From Megaleporinus macrocephalus (Eukaryota > Chordata > Actinopteri > Characiformes > Anostomidae), in the NCBI GenBank assembly GCA_021613375.1, contig CM038716.1, forward strand, positions 16,748,024 through 16,812,023: a DNA stretch of 64,000 bases, read 5' to 3'. The position numbers and the translations under genes were made by a program. Every line of letters starts with the position of its first letter. Position 1 is the stretch's first letter. Shown here one piece after another: positions 1 to 12,100 of this stretch. The notes beneath the pieces are model-generated. The model was given only the letters and a program-made list of their open reading frames with translations. It did no database searches and had not been told where the DNA came from.

Positions 1-3000
1 ATGTGGGATAAGCATATGAAGGAGGAGACTACAGTGTTTAAGGTTTACATTATGTGAGTTGTATGCACTGAAATCTCCACATCCAGCTTTACCATATATA
101 TAAATACAGTTATCCAACATATGACACCTTTACAATAGTGCTGTATTATTAGCAGCTAAACGGGACATACTCTTGTTGACCGAAACACAGAGCCTACCCC
201 ATTTACTCTATTTGTGCTCTCATCTCAGATGTCTTTCTCTGTTTCCCTTTTTTCCTTTTCTGAGGCATTCCAGAAGCCCAACTTTGGCCGCTCTCACCTC
301 GCCCTGTTTACTGTGCGGCAGGAGCATCCAACAGAGTGAGCGTGGAGAGAGAGAGAGAGAAAGAGAGAGGGAGCTGTAACTTTAAGAGCTGCCTTTTTTT
401 GCAGAAGAGAACTGATTAGTGGTCCTGGCAGCCAACCACACAGGCTGCTGCGTGAAGGCTCAAACCAATGAGAGGTCCTGCTGGGTGGAGGTTACAAAAC
501 CAGCCTGAACCCAATGACTCAGCACAGGCAAGTGCGTGCGAGATGACACTTAACAGTGATTTAAAGAGCCAGTGCTCACCATCGAAAAAATAGGTAAGAG
601 AAAAAAAAGAAGCTCACTGTAGCTGTTTGGCCCTGAATGTGTTCAAAGTGACACTGCAGAACTTCAGGTAGGTTTGGGGTTTTTGTAGCCTTTTTTTAAA
701 AAATGGCCACACCTTTGCAGTCACAGACACAGCATGACTCAACATTAGCCCGTCTGACACAGGCCCACATGAGGGAAGCTATATCTATTTAGAAGCAATG
801 ACTGGCAAGCCGCAGAAAGCTGTTTGGATGTCTCTGATTTCATAATGTTTTAATGACATATTAGCAGATGTCAGGAGTAGTTTGGTTTCACTTGTAGCAG
901 TAACTTGCATGATATGTCTGTTTAACAGTACTGCTTTGCATTACACTCAAGGTGGCTTGGATGGCTTTCAAGTAATACCATGACATGAATATAAGATAAC
1001 ATCAAATGATATATTGACCTATTAAACCATACAAACTGGTATGTAGGCCCACATTTTAGTTCCTTATTCAATAACCAGGTTTGCAGAATAGCTTAAGCCC
1101 ATGCTCAAAAAAATTACAATCAAAATTAAAAGCAGGAGTAAAATTACATTTTACAAGACCAACTAGAGCAAGTGTACAAATATAGCAGGTCAAACCAACC
1201 AACCAATGAATTGAAGCTTCTGTGGCTAGGAGACCATGTGTTAAACTCAGGCAATGCCACAGCCACTCGTAGCTAGCAGTCTAAGAAAGCCTACCTGATC
1301 CTGCTCTTTCTGATCTAACCCTTCCTCTCCCCATAAAACTATCATAAGTTTACTTCAAGAAAAAAATAAAATTCAGGTAAAATGTAGGATATGGGTCCTT
1401 TAACTTTAGTAAGCTCAATTCCCTAAAACTCAAAGCTGAAAGGCAGCACAAATGCATATCAATAAAATTAAATACAAAATGTCTAAAGTAATGCCTAAAG
1501 TACCTAAAAATGTCTAAAGTACCTAAAGCCTATTTTTTTTTACCTATTTTTTCTTTTCTAACATATTTCAGTAGAGGTGTATGTGTCACAAGTGTTCAGG
1601 CCAATATAAAGTTTAATAGAGTACATTTAACTGGAAAAGTGGAAAATAAGCCTTGGTTTAAAGGGGTTAACAGCCTTGACTCAGCAGCACCTTACTCTAG
1701 TGACTTATATTAGATACAAGGTAAAAGTCCCTCATCAGGCACGACAGAAAACGTTCTAGGTCGTTTATTGCTGTCACCATTAACAAGGCAGCAGCTCAGT
1801 GACAAGGCACCAGTTATATGTACATCATGTGCTGCAAGCCACAGAGTACATGCTGGCAAAGCTGATGGGAGGGTTTTAAGAAATGCCTCTTTGTTTCAGC
1901 ACTGAGCCTGGATCAGCATGCTTCCTGTTCCAGCAGCCAGCAGTGCGGGATGTGAGAATCACATGTTCTTACAGCAGTTCCTCTCTACGTGTGAAGGGAG
2001 ATTACTATATCTCGCCTAGCAAAACATTTGAGAAGGGTTTCTCACCGAAAAAAAAAGAGTCCAAAGCAGCACTTAAATATCCTGTGTGTTATTTTAAAAC
2101 CTGGCATGAAGTTGATGATTAGAGGAACATAAACTCCAGCTGAATACACCCAGTTATGATGACTAGGAGACGTTATCATCAATTATGGTTTGTTTCAAAA
2201 GAGTTTAAAGGGCAGAAGTTAAGCAGCTGGGGCATTTATCACACTGCAGCTGTGTGACCATCAGGTCCTGCTGCTTTAACTTTAAAAGCAATGCAATCTG
2301 ACAGCGTGTCACACTCCACATACTCACAACCTGTGCAGGTCAGGCGACCTACGCTCACGCAGACACTTTCAAACAAGTCATCACGGTGCCGCCGACCAAG
2401 AATAAGATGTTAATGCACCTGGACCGTCCAGATGTTCCATCAGGAACTGCCTGGGGGGTTCAACCAAATAGATTTTGCCCTCACCACAAATATAGTCAAA
2501 ACACCAAGACATGTTTGGAATCTGAGGTTTGCTTTCTTAGAAACTAGAAGCTTAAACTTAGGTTAGAGTAGTTAGTAGAGTGTAACAAGGTAAGCTACAC
2601 CTACAAAAAAAAAGCTAGCTGTCAGAGAAGTACTGCTAACTACACTTCTGGCTAAATATGAGGCTTCTTTTGTAAAGCTTCTTCATGATTAATGTTTTGT
2701 TTTTTTAATTATAATGACATACAAGTCACTATAATTTGTTCTAAATGTTGTTCTTAACGAGGTGTAACCTCACTATTACTTAGCCTGCAGTTCACACACA
2801 GAGCTGCTCTTTTATTGTCATTTCACTTTCATGATTTAGTACCTAATCAGGCTTCTATTGGCTTGTAGGGGCGTCATGCGTGCATGCAACCTTTAAACAA
2901 GTTGCTCTACAACTTCCTGACATGCTGGATGCATTGATCTGACAATGAATTTCAAAGAATAAATTGTTTTGTAATTTTTACATGTAGCAACAATAACCCT

Positions 3001-5157
3001 AAGGAATGCTTAATGAAGGGTTAATACAAACTAAACCTTGCAAAATATACAACTTTATAGTTACATAATCTCACGAATTTACATCACATAGCAATTTTCA
3101 GTGCTAGCTTTCTACATGATTTGTAAAACAGCTAAATCAATACCACCACTGCTTCATCCACACCAAACCGAAATGCTGTTTTAACCAGTTTCATTCTTCA
3201 CCAAGGACTACTGCAGCAGCAGTCTTCAGGTAATCTCTCTGGGGTTATAAAAATATCATAACACATTTGGAATATCTCATACATCTTTCGTTGTAGATCT
3301 CGATCTGTTGTAGCACACACTATTCAGAGTATTATACTCATTAGCTCATTGTACTGGCCCTCATTGGATATATTGACTTCTAATAATTGTTGTGCTCTCT
3401 GCTCTGCTATTTACTGACGTATTTGTAATGTCCTTGAACTACAGTGTGCTGGCCGCTAATAGTAAACAAAGCTTTTGGATGTTTAATCTTAATATTTTGG
3501 TTTCCATTTTTCATAGACACTTAAATACATATAACAGACGAAACTACGCCACACACAGTACAATTACTTACAAGGTAACTCGATAACATTATGCCGCATG
3601 TAATGCGTTTATCACCTTCTCAAAATAATCCTGTACATTTTTAATATTAAAAATTAGCAAAAAGAAATACATTTACATTAAAACTAAAATAATTAATAAA
3701 CATTGAGAAGAGTTATTTAAAAAAAAATATTCAATCAAACAGTTTGTAATTATGCTCCTCTGTTTTTATTTTTCCTTTTCTTTAGTGTGTTGTAGCTTTC
3801 TGTGCATTGAAACAGTCTACAGAGTTATAGAGCCCAAAGTACATGTTGGAGGAAGAAACTCCCCTTACTGGAATTTTAATTTTTGTTGCAAGGTGATGTC
3901 ATTTCATAACACAATCCTTATTGACCGCCTACCAGCAAACTTGCTCACACAACGCACAATCTCTGGTGTCGGTGAATTTGTATTGCTGTGTAATGCTAGT
4001 AAAACTCTGCACTAATATTGTTCTTCTGTATGGTGTAAAACACAAAATAGCTCATTGTTTAAAGCACTTGCTCTTTAGACCCCCTTGTTCATGAATAGCA
4101 GGCCATCACATTTGTCCTAGTTTAGACTGTAGTGCCTGGCTGGTGGACTTTTGTCCTGTGCGTGTGAACAGAGCTGCCCTGGAGGCAGCGGAGATGAAAG
4201 TTTGAGAAGCATTTATCTGCCCTTCAACACGCGAGGCCAAGGCCTAGTTGCAGACATGGTAGCCTTGCTCGTGAAGTAGAACACATTCTCCTTGGACAAA
4301 AATGCAGGGAGTCCCAAAACGTGCTCTGCTCGAATGTAGCTCGAACTAGCAGCGGCGCATTCCCCCAAAACCCCACCCCCACATACAGCACAAGTTTCCC
4401 TTTATTTCTTTATGAGAGTGTTGGCTTGATGATAATTGATGTGGACAACCTGAAAGAAATGCAGCCAGCACAAGCTACGACAATGCATAGGCCTAATCAT
4501 AAACTAGAGTACAGAGCGAGGAAAGTGCAGGGAGTTTGTGAACATGATCTATCCTGACAGCTTATTTCCAGTCAGTTAGGGTTACACTGATGCAGTGTGT
4601 TATTATTTCCATCCAGTTCACAGCAAAGGAGTATTGATTAATCTAGCATGAGTGATTTCTGCATGAATGAGCTGAGGCTACAGCGAAGAAGGGAAAGTGT
4701 TAATCAAATAGCAGACACCAAAGAATTCGCTCTCACTCTGTGATGCACCAAGAGTGCCACTGTGTAACCCGCACCTGGCGTTGTTACGTCACAGCAGGCC
4801 AGGGCTGGTACTAGGTGAACTGTGCTTTCTGTCTGCGTGGAGAAATCAATAACAGGTTATGTAATGGCCCTGGTGGCTGGAGGTGTGATAGGAGCTGGCA
4901 GGGCATGTGACGGTGCTTTTGGTGTGCATGACCCACATTCCCCTCGCAGCACACACCACTGGGTCACAGCACCCTGTTCAGCAAGCCTGTGCTTATCTCT
5001 CTCTTTTCCTCTCCCTCTCCCTCTTTCCATATCTCCGCTTACACTCTTGAAAACTAAAAGTGCCAGAAGGGTTCGTTGGAGCAATGCCATTAAAGAACCA
5101 CCTTTGCTTCCTTAAGTAACCTTTCAATTAATGGACCTTTAAATGAATACCCCAGTG
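1..5157. other. intergenic, no supported gene
   Basis: AT-rich unique-looking DNA. Small features: a GA-rich run at 345-372, and a pyrimidine-rich run near 4999-5030. The block at about 300-595 is less AT-rich, contains CpGs and ends in AATAG|GTAAGAG, a plausible splice donor near 592, so an untranslated first exon is possible but unsupported. A block at about 4100-4560 has similar unique character. Open frames here are short and have no recognisable domain. Confidence 0.6.
345..372. repeat. (GA)n-rich microsatellite
   Basis: Short GAGA run with AAAG interruptions. The 68-codon frame overlapping it (173-379) ends in Glu/Arg repeats and is an artefact. Confidence 0.85.
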
Positions 5158-5316
5158 CAAGGGTACCCGATCCTGATCCCAGCTATCTACCACCCCGGAG
5201 AGTCTGGCTCCAGTCCTAATCTAACACACTTGATCCAGGTAATGAAGGCTTTTAGGTGCATCTGAATATTAGAGCCAGGTGTATTTGGGTCTACAGGATC
5301 AGGACCAAGCACCCTG
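5158..5316. mobile_element. hAT-like MITE
   Basis: About 159 bp. Begins CAAGGGTACCCGATCCTGATCC and ends with the approximate reverse complement GGATCAGGACCAAGCACCCTG; inside, TCTGGCTCCAGTCCTAAT is mirrored by ATTAGAGCCAGGTG. This foldback layout matches a MITE that is very common in teleost DNA. Target-site duplication not clear. Confidence 0.7.
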
Positions 5317-5855
5317 CCAGTCTCTGTCTTTTCCTGTACGTATGCTGCGTTCGCCTTGGCTTATAGGTGGGAAGTCGAATCTTTGTCGTTGTAGACTTCT
5401 GTGATTTTACTGACTACTATGACTGTATTTTGATCTCACTGAAAAGTACAGAAGATGTTCTTTATTACTTTTATTGATGGATTGAGGAGATATGTTGGTT
5501 TGACGTCATATGCTGACCTCAGAATTAAAAGGACCATCTTGAAAATTTCTATTTAAGGGGCCTGCTTTCTTAAAATGTTCCTAGTCAAAAATAGAAAGTC
5601 ATAGTTATGAACTTCAGCACTGAGTGCAGCATTAGTAAAAGAACAGAATACCTGTTGAAAATATTTTACTGCTGATAAATGTCTATTGTAACTTCTGTAG
5701 TTGAAAGAAGCAGGTTTTCATACAAAGTTGTTAAACTGCATCAAAACAATAGCCTGTGGTATGTAACCATATGCTATGTATGCATCAAACTAAAGTATTC
5801 CTTTACACATCCATCCATTGAAAGGCTCTTTAGGAAACCAACATTAGTTCTATGG
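5317..5855. other. intergenic, nothing recognised
   Basis: AT-rich, no supported gene. The stretch from about 5340 (GCTGCGTTCGCCTTGGC) resembles the start of a dispersed teleost repeat, but no matching end was found. Confidence 0.5.
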
Positions 5856-5982
5856 CAGTGGTTCTCAAATCAGTCCTTAGGGATGGTTCACATTTTTGCT
5901 CCAACATAACTCACAATACATAGTGATAGGGCATAAATGTGGGCCATCTCTGGGGCCCTGACGACTGGTTTGAGAACCACTG
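5856..5982. mobile_element. short hAT-like MITE
   Basis: 127 bp with terminal inverted repeats: left CAGTGGTTCTCAAATCAGTC and right GACTGGTTTGAGAACCACTG, differing at one position, with subterminal CCTTAGGG / GGGGCCCTG. The flanks (ttctatgg / ctctaaaa) are at best a decayed 8-bp duplication. Non-coding; two open frames running into it are accidental. Confidence 0.85.
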
Positions 5983-8900
5983 CTCTAAAAAATCTGTTTG
6001 GAACCTTTATTTAGGTATAGCTGTTCTGCCATATTTAAAGTCAAATCTTTCTATCTCCAAATTACCTAAAAGTTTATCAATACTGTTTTACTGTTTTATC
6101 TGTGCAAAAAAAAAAAATCTACATTTTGTGTAATTCAAGAAGTGTCACAAGTGCTGTGTCAACCAATAACACCGCCTTTGTTTCTGCCTGCACTTGTTTC
6201 AATGAGGTCGCAGCCTGCAATCTTGCAGACATTCCTGTGCTACCTCTGTTCCTGTCTCAGTGAAGGAGAATCTCCCCCTGCCCCTTTTCGCACCTGTCTG
6301 AAACCAAGCTCCCCCATACACATACACAGCTGACAGTCTTACAGTCTGACACAGATCCAGCAGCACAGCCCAGCTGATTTTCCACAAATAGAGCCCACTG
6401 CTCCAACTATAGCACGCCGCACCACTCATCGCTGCACATTTATATAACCTGGCAAGGCAAGAAGGAGCGCATTGCCCAGCAGTGACACTGCACCACCCCA
6501 CCAGCCCTGCAGCGGCCACTCCCCCTCTGCCCTGCTCACAGAGAACAGCCGCAACACCTGGGCAAGTGTGTGTGTGTGTGTATTTGAACTACTCCTCTCA
6601 GTCATGCTGCTATTTACAACCACATCTGTCCCTTTCACCTGGTGTCCAGTTATTGGTTAGACTTCAGTTTAAAGAGACGTGTATTCAGTGGTTTGTTGTG
6701 GTTTACAATTAAAGCAATGGGTTAGGGTTAATACACACTTTTTTCTCCTTATCTGTAATCATTCAATTAAAAAATGTTTTGTTTATCTGTCTATTTTATT
6801 TATTTAGTAAGTTGGGTGAAAATCTGGAGGGCCTAGCTTCCAAGTGGGCAGGCCTAGGTCCAAATAGTGTAGCTATGGCCCTGGGTTCATGGTTTCCTTC
6901 TTTAGTTTTGCAGTGGAGCTGCCTCAGACCGTGTCAGGTTGATAAGTAATCTCAAACAGACTTGCATATGCGGTTTCTGAAACTGCACAACCTACTGCTA
7001 TCTGCAAAAATGAACTAGAGTACAGATAAAGTTCAGGCTAGTACTACTGTTTAGATAGGCAATGCACTTTTGTCCCTTTTTGTTGATAACAATATGTTAT
7101 ACAGGGTCAGACACCACATAAGCATCTATGTGAAATTACAATACATATGTATATAGTGTGTATGTGCTGAATTAAGTATGTTGTATAAGCTTCCATTATT
7201 TGTTAGCAACGTTAGCGTTATTGTGTTCTTTGAACACTCAACCGTTGACCTTTGCTGATCAACTTCACCCGTGCTAAGCGAAAAAATGTGTAAATTAGAT
7301 ATTTGGTGGGTTAGAGAGTAAACACAATACTTTCAACCACATGACGGCCATGTCTCTGCTCCTCTTCCTAGACTGCTCGCATGGCTGACACTGCAACGTG
7401 ATCTGCTCACCCAGTGCTGCTTCTGATGGTATACGTAGCGGGATGTAAATGTCCTTTTCTCCCCAAGGTGAAACTCAATCCACGAGGAATGTGAGCAATT
7501 CCTCATAGAGATGCAGAATAGCCGGCTCTGGCTGCACTAGAGTCTAATGGGAAGAAGACTGAAGCAACTTCCTTTCCACTTTTGGTTAAGCAATCATGGC
7601 ATAACTGCTGAGCCATGTCATGTGAGGGGGGAGTGAGACTCATCTAACTCGCTCGTTTACTCCACACGTTTATTGGAAAAAGCAGAGGAGCTATTAGCTA
7701 AAATATTACCAGAGCAAGAGAAGTGTGCTCAAATGGTTGTGACTTTAGGTCAGTGGCAGGCTAATTTTCTCCAGTGTTCCCAGGGTCTCTCTTTTAAAGA
7801 CTCCAGTGAGGAATCAGCAGCAGACTGACAGTCTGCTTTTTGGTATTGCAGCAGCAGGGGATTTCAAACCACAACAGTGCTACGAAACTGCAATCACTAA
7901 AATAAGTAATATGTACCATTTGTTAGTTGTGTTGTCTGTCAGACGCAAGCGCAGACAAAACAGCACTGTACTGAACTGCCACTTGACTGGAACCTTAGAG
8001 CTCACAGTTCTTCTATATGCATTTTAACTAATAAAATTAAGGAATCAGAGTCATACCTTCGCTAGTTGATGGAAAATTGCACCAGGAAATGAATCAATGA
8101 TGTTAGATTGAGGACAGGGTGCTGAAAGAGACATGCAGGGTTTGGTTCAGTCCCTTTTTGGATTTGATGGAAGTTACTGGCCTTTAAAAGGATTGGTTAC
8201 CTGTTGGTTTGGAATTAAAATTTGTGTGGAATCCATTAGTTGAATTGCTTCTCCCTGCATTAGGGATCTGAGCTTAAGACTGCTGCTAGGGTGTTGCAGG
8301 GTAGTAAGTTGCAGGACACATTTAGTTACACTTGACTACCTACAAGTCAAAGTTCTGTGTTAAATATTGATCTTACATAGAGAGTTTTGGCTAATGAATT
8401 TCATGAGCAGCATATGATGTGCAGAAAGTCTGTTTTTGTTTCCTCAGCAATTGTTAGATTTTTTTTTTTTTTACAAGAGATGCCTGGAAAAGAGGCCTGG
8501 TCTCAGCAGGCTGTCCCCTAATAAAGTAAATTACAATCACATGTATGCAGTTGGGTTTACAACAGTTTGCTCAGGACTACAGACATTCACACTGAGGGAT
8601 TGTATGTATGTAACATATCAAATTGACTGGTTTAGCAAGCACTGTGTTAACTTTGGATGCAAATGTCTTCATAAATAAAATTTTGGGATTTCTTAGCCTG
8701 GCTTATTGGACATGGATTAAACTTGTGATTGTGTAGCGATTGTGTTTCCGCATAAAAACACAAAAAGAAATCCTTTTTATTCTTTGTTTAGGCTTAATGT
8801 GCGTTCACACACTCCTATCAGTGTTTGAAATGGGGTCGTAGCTACTCGCCGGTATGCACTTCTACATTTTGCTCTTTGGAGTACTGTGACCTTTTCTTGT

Positions 8901-10255
8901 GTACAGCCCCCTCTCATAAGCTCCTGTTACTGTTTTACCCCTGCCAAAACAGATTCTCAGGCAGATCTGAACCTCAGCAAAAGACTGGTGGTGCACTGTA
9001 TCTATTTATATTATTCTTGTATATGGCTGCAGGAATAGACACTTTTCTTTTTGAGAATCGATTTCATCACAAAAATGTATTTAGTGTGCAGTAAACTAAG
9101 TGTCTGTATCTTTATTACACTGTGACTGTGACTTTGATGCTGTAAAGTGAATATATATTATAGCAGATGCATAGGACAGTCCTTCCACCACTCTTCATGC
9201 ACACATACACAGACATTCACATGAGATGTACTGAATGATCTGCAGGGGCATAGCCAAGAGGTGGTCAGTGGTGGCCAGTGCCATCCTCCCATGAAGTGTA
9301 GTCACCCCTGTTAAACAAAGTGAGACAGTCAGCTCTGACCAGACACTGCCCTCAGTAATTCAGGAAACTTTAGTCTTGTTTGTTTTTCTGAAGGAAGCAG
9401 GCAACACTGGCTTTCTACAAATAATATCTATATTAGTGTATTAAAGCATTTTGTTACACATCATGCTCTATGTGAATTACTGTAACAAAGGGAACAAAAC
9501 ATACAATATTTTTCATATACCGTAATGGAAAACAGAATAAAATCATTTGTTGATTTTACAAGAAGGAAGCTTTTTATTTAAAAACCCATCAGTTATACTA
9601 TCATTTTGATTAATCTTCATAAAATTATGACCACACTAACGAACTGTCCAGTACATTTCAGCAGCACTGCAGTGTGCTACATTATATGAATTAGGCTATA
9701 TGATGGTAGGACAAACTAATATAAAAGTAACTATCAAAAATTAGTAATTATTACTATTTCCTATACAGTAATGTATCATTTAAGTTTAGTTACAGCAGAA
9801 TGTGTGTGTGTGTGTGTTTAATGCAGGCTAGATTTTATAATAGGTGAATCCATGATTAAGTGTAAACACACATGTTTTTTGCACACTGCACATGTGACTT
9901 TTCTGTACGTGCAGTGCTGAGTTCTTGCTAATGCTACAGTATGTTAGCTTGTTACTCAGCCAAATATTATTCTCTCATAAAGTTACTGCACACCTTTCCC
10001 CTCAGCAGTTCACCACACCAATAAAAAAACCCTGACTACACTCCTAATGCTCCAGAGCCAAAAATCCTACATTACACTGCATAGTCATTTTATGTGGTTG
10101 TTTGTTTAATACTAATGTAAAAGCTTTCAAATATAATTCTAATGTCCAGTTTTTCAGTTTTTTAATGAGCGTTGCATTGCTTACATGATCTGTAGCGTTG
10201 CTTACATGATCGTATGAAAGAGTTATTAGAAGGAAAGCGTACCTGCAACTTTAAC
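5983..10255. other. intergenic, no supported gene
   Basis: Mostly AT-rich unique DNA. A (GT)n run of about 17 bp lies near 6567 and another near 9802-9818. GCAGGGGCATAGCC near 9243 resembles a hAT terminus, but no partner end was found. The duplicated phrase GTTGCTTACATGATC near 10170-10210 is a local direct repeat. Open frames up to 106 codons show no domain. Confidence 0.55.
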
Positions 10256-10330
10256 ACAAACATCATTCTGAAAACAAGTGCTGTAGTAAAAATGGAGCTC
10301 TTCAGTCACAGAAAGTGACAGCTGTTTAGT

Positions 10331-10490
10331 GGTGGTGGACGCATTGTGCTTTGGGGTTGTGTGGAAGCCATTGGCACATGGAGATGGAAGAATGGATTAG
10401 ACTAAATATCAGAAAATTCTGGAAGCAAATGTGACACAGTTGGTGAAGAAACTGAAGCTAAAAAAACTCTATTCACAAACTGCTGTTTCC
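10331..10490 (+). pseudogene. broken Tc1-like transposase fragment
   Basis: One frame (10331-10402) reads GGRIVLWGCVEAIGTW, like the 'VWGCF...GTG' block of Tc1 transposases, and then hits TAA at 10403. A second frame from 10407 reads YQKILEANVTQLVKKLKLKK, like the 'YRDILQDNLQPSVKKL' block that follows in Tc1 proteins. The two pieces are in different frames, so a frameshift plus a stop separate them. The DDE residues downstream are not recognisable. Similar but weaker sequence may begin near 10260. This is a dead relic. Confidence 0.65.
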
Positions 10491-11647
10491 CACTTCGTCC
10501 AAGCAAAGGGTAATATCATCAGAAGAGAAAATGAAACAAGGGCATACACGAGCCTTGGTCTGGGTCATACTGGTGTCAGAGCCGTGCCTGTTTTCTGGGG
10601 GACATACGTAGGGGGAATAAGAGAGAGGGGAGTGGGGCAGGGTGCCATGAGGCCAGGGCCATCTCATGTGGACATAATGAGACATAACATCTGAGAGGCA
10701 GGAGATAGACGCTGTACTTTTCCAGCACGTCAGCCAGTGTGCTTTACAGTGAAGCGTGCAGGTGCCTGTCTGAGCTCAAGGTGGACGGACACACTCCTCC
10801 CCTTCCTGCACTGCTTCTGTGTGACGCTCTCTCAAGGACATGAGTCAGGGGTCACGCAGGTCACCACATGTCTAAAAGACTGTAAACAGGAAACAGACAA
10901 CACGAAATGAATAAAAAAACAAAACAAAACAGTCTGTTTCACCAAATGTAATCTCAATCTTCTGTACTTCTCAGCTTCCAGAGTAAAAACTTCAAAACCA
11001 CTTACGACAGGGTTCTCAATGCACTGTTCCTCATTAAGCACACTTGATTCAGCTCTGTAACTAATAAACAGGCCCCTCAATTTTTTAATCCAGTGTGTTT
11101 AAGCAAGTAATGTTTAAATGACCAAAAACTTTAAATATTCAACTAAAAATATAAATTAATATATTAATATATTTCTCTCCGCTGTAGATAAACTGCACAT
11201 TACTGGGTATTGTTTCTGTACGCTAACCAATCACAAAGTGGTGTCTCTTGTCCCACCCACACAGAGTCAGAGTCAGAGAAACTTACATAACCCAGTGCTA
11301 GCAAACTAGCCCACCTGTCTGTAACAGTTTTATATATTAGAAAGCAGTATATTTATTTTTATTATACATCTGCAAGACATTATTGACTGTTGTTTTTATT
11401 TTGTTCTATGCGAGAAACAACATAGTTTTAAATTTAGAACAAAACAACACTCATTCGTAAATATATTATAATTCATGGAGTGAAATAATAACGTTGTTAA
11501 CACTTCAAACCAGCAAACGTTTTCGCTCAGTTTGGGTTCTGTCATGTTTCATAAATAAATATGAGTTAAAATGAAGAAAGGCTAACGTGGTTACCTCTCC
11601 ATAATATTTATTTAAAATACACTCTACATGGATCAGCATTAACACAA
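10491..11647. other. intergenic, nothing recognised
   Basis: A less AT-rich part (10540-10860) with a purine-rich run near 10610-10650, then very AT-rich DNA with short palindromes (11145-11175). No gene or confident repeat. Confidence 0.5.
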
Positions 11648-12100
11648 TGATAACATTAAAACCAGCTCCTCATTTTCTACAGTATGAGTCCATTTTATCA
11701 GCCCTACTTACCTTATAGGAGCATGTTGTAGTTCTACAGTTACACACTGTAGTTCATCTCTTTATCTGCAGTTTATGTCGGTCATCTTCTAGTCCTTCCC
11801 CAGTGGTCACAGGACGCTGTCCACTGTGTGAAGTTGACTACATATTTGGCTTGGTGGACTGTTCCCAGTCCAGCAGTGACCCAGAGGAGTTTATAAACTC
11901 CAGTAGCACTGCAGCACTGCAGCACACTAACATACCACCACGTCCGTGTCGCTGCAGTGCTCAGAATCCGCCACCCAAATAGTACCTGCTCTGTGCTGGT
12001 GCTGTGGGAGCCGTGACCATTGAACAACAAGGTTAAAGGGGGTTAACAAAGTACACAGAGAACTAGCTAAACTACAGTCTGTGATTGCTCAGAGGATGAA
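11648..12100. mobile_element. non-autonomous DNA element common in teleosts
   Basis: Contains the characteristic run GGTCATCTTCTAG, GGTCACAGGACGCTGTCCAC, GGACTGTTCCCAGTCCAGCA, then CTCCAGTAGCACTGCAGC, GTCGCTGCAGTGCTCAG and GACCATTGAACAACAAGG. I recognise this as a very abundant fish repeat whose full form is a large imperfect palindrome; only one arm is well preserved here. The 82-codon minus-strand frame (11782-12030) falls entirely inside it and is not a gene. Ends are approximate and the family name is not asserted. Confidence 0.75.
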
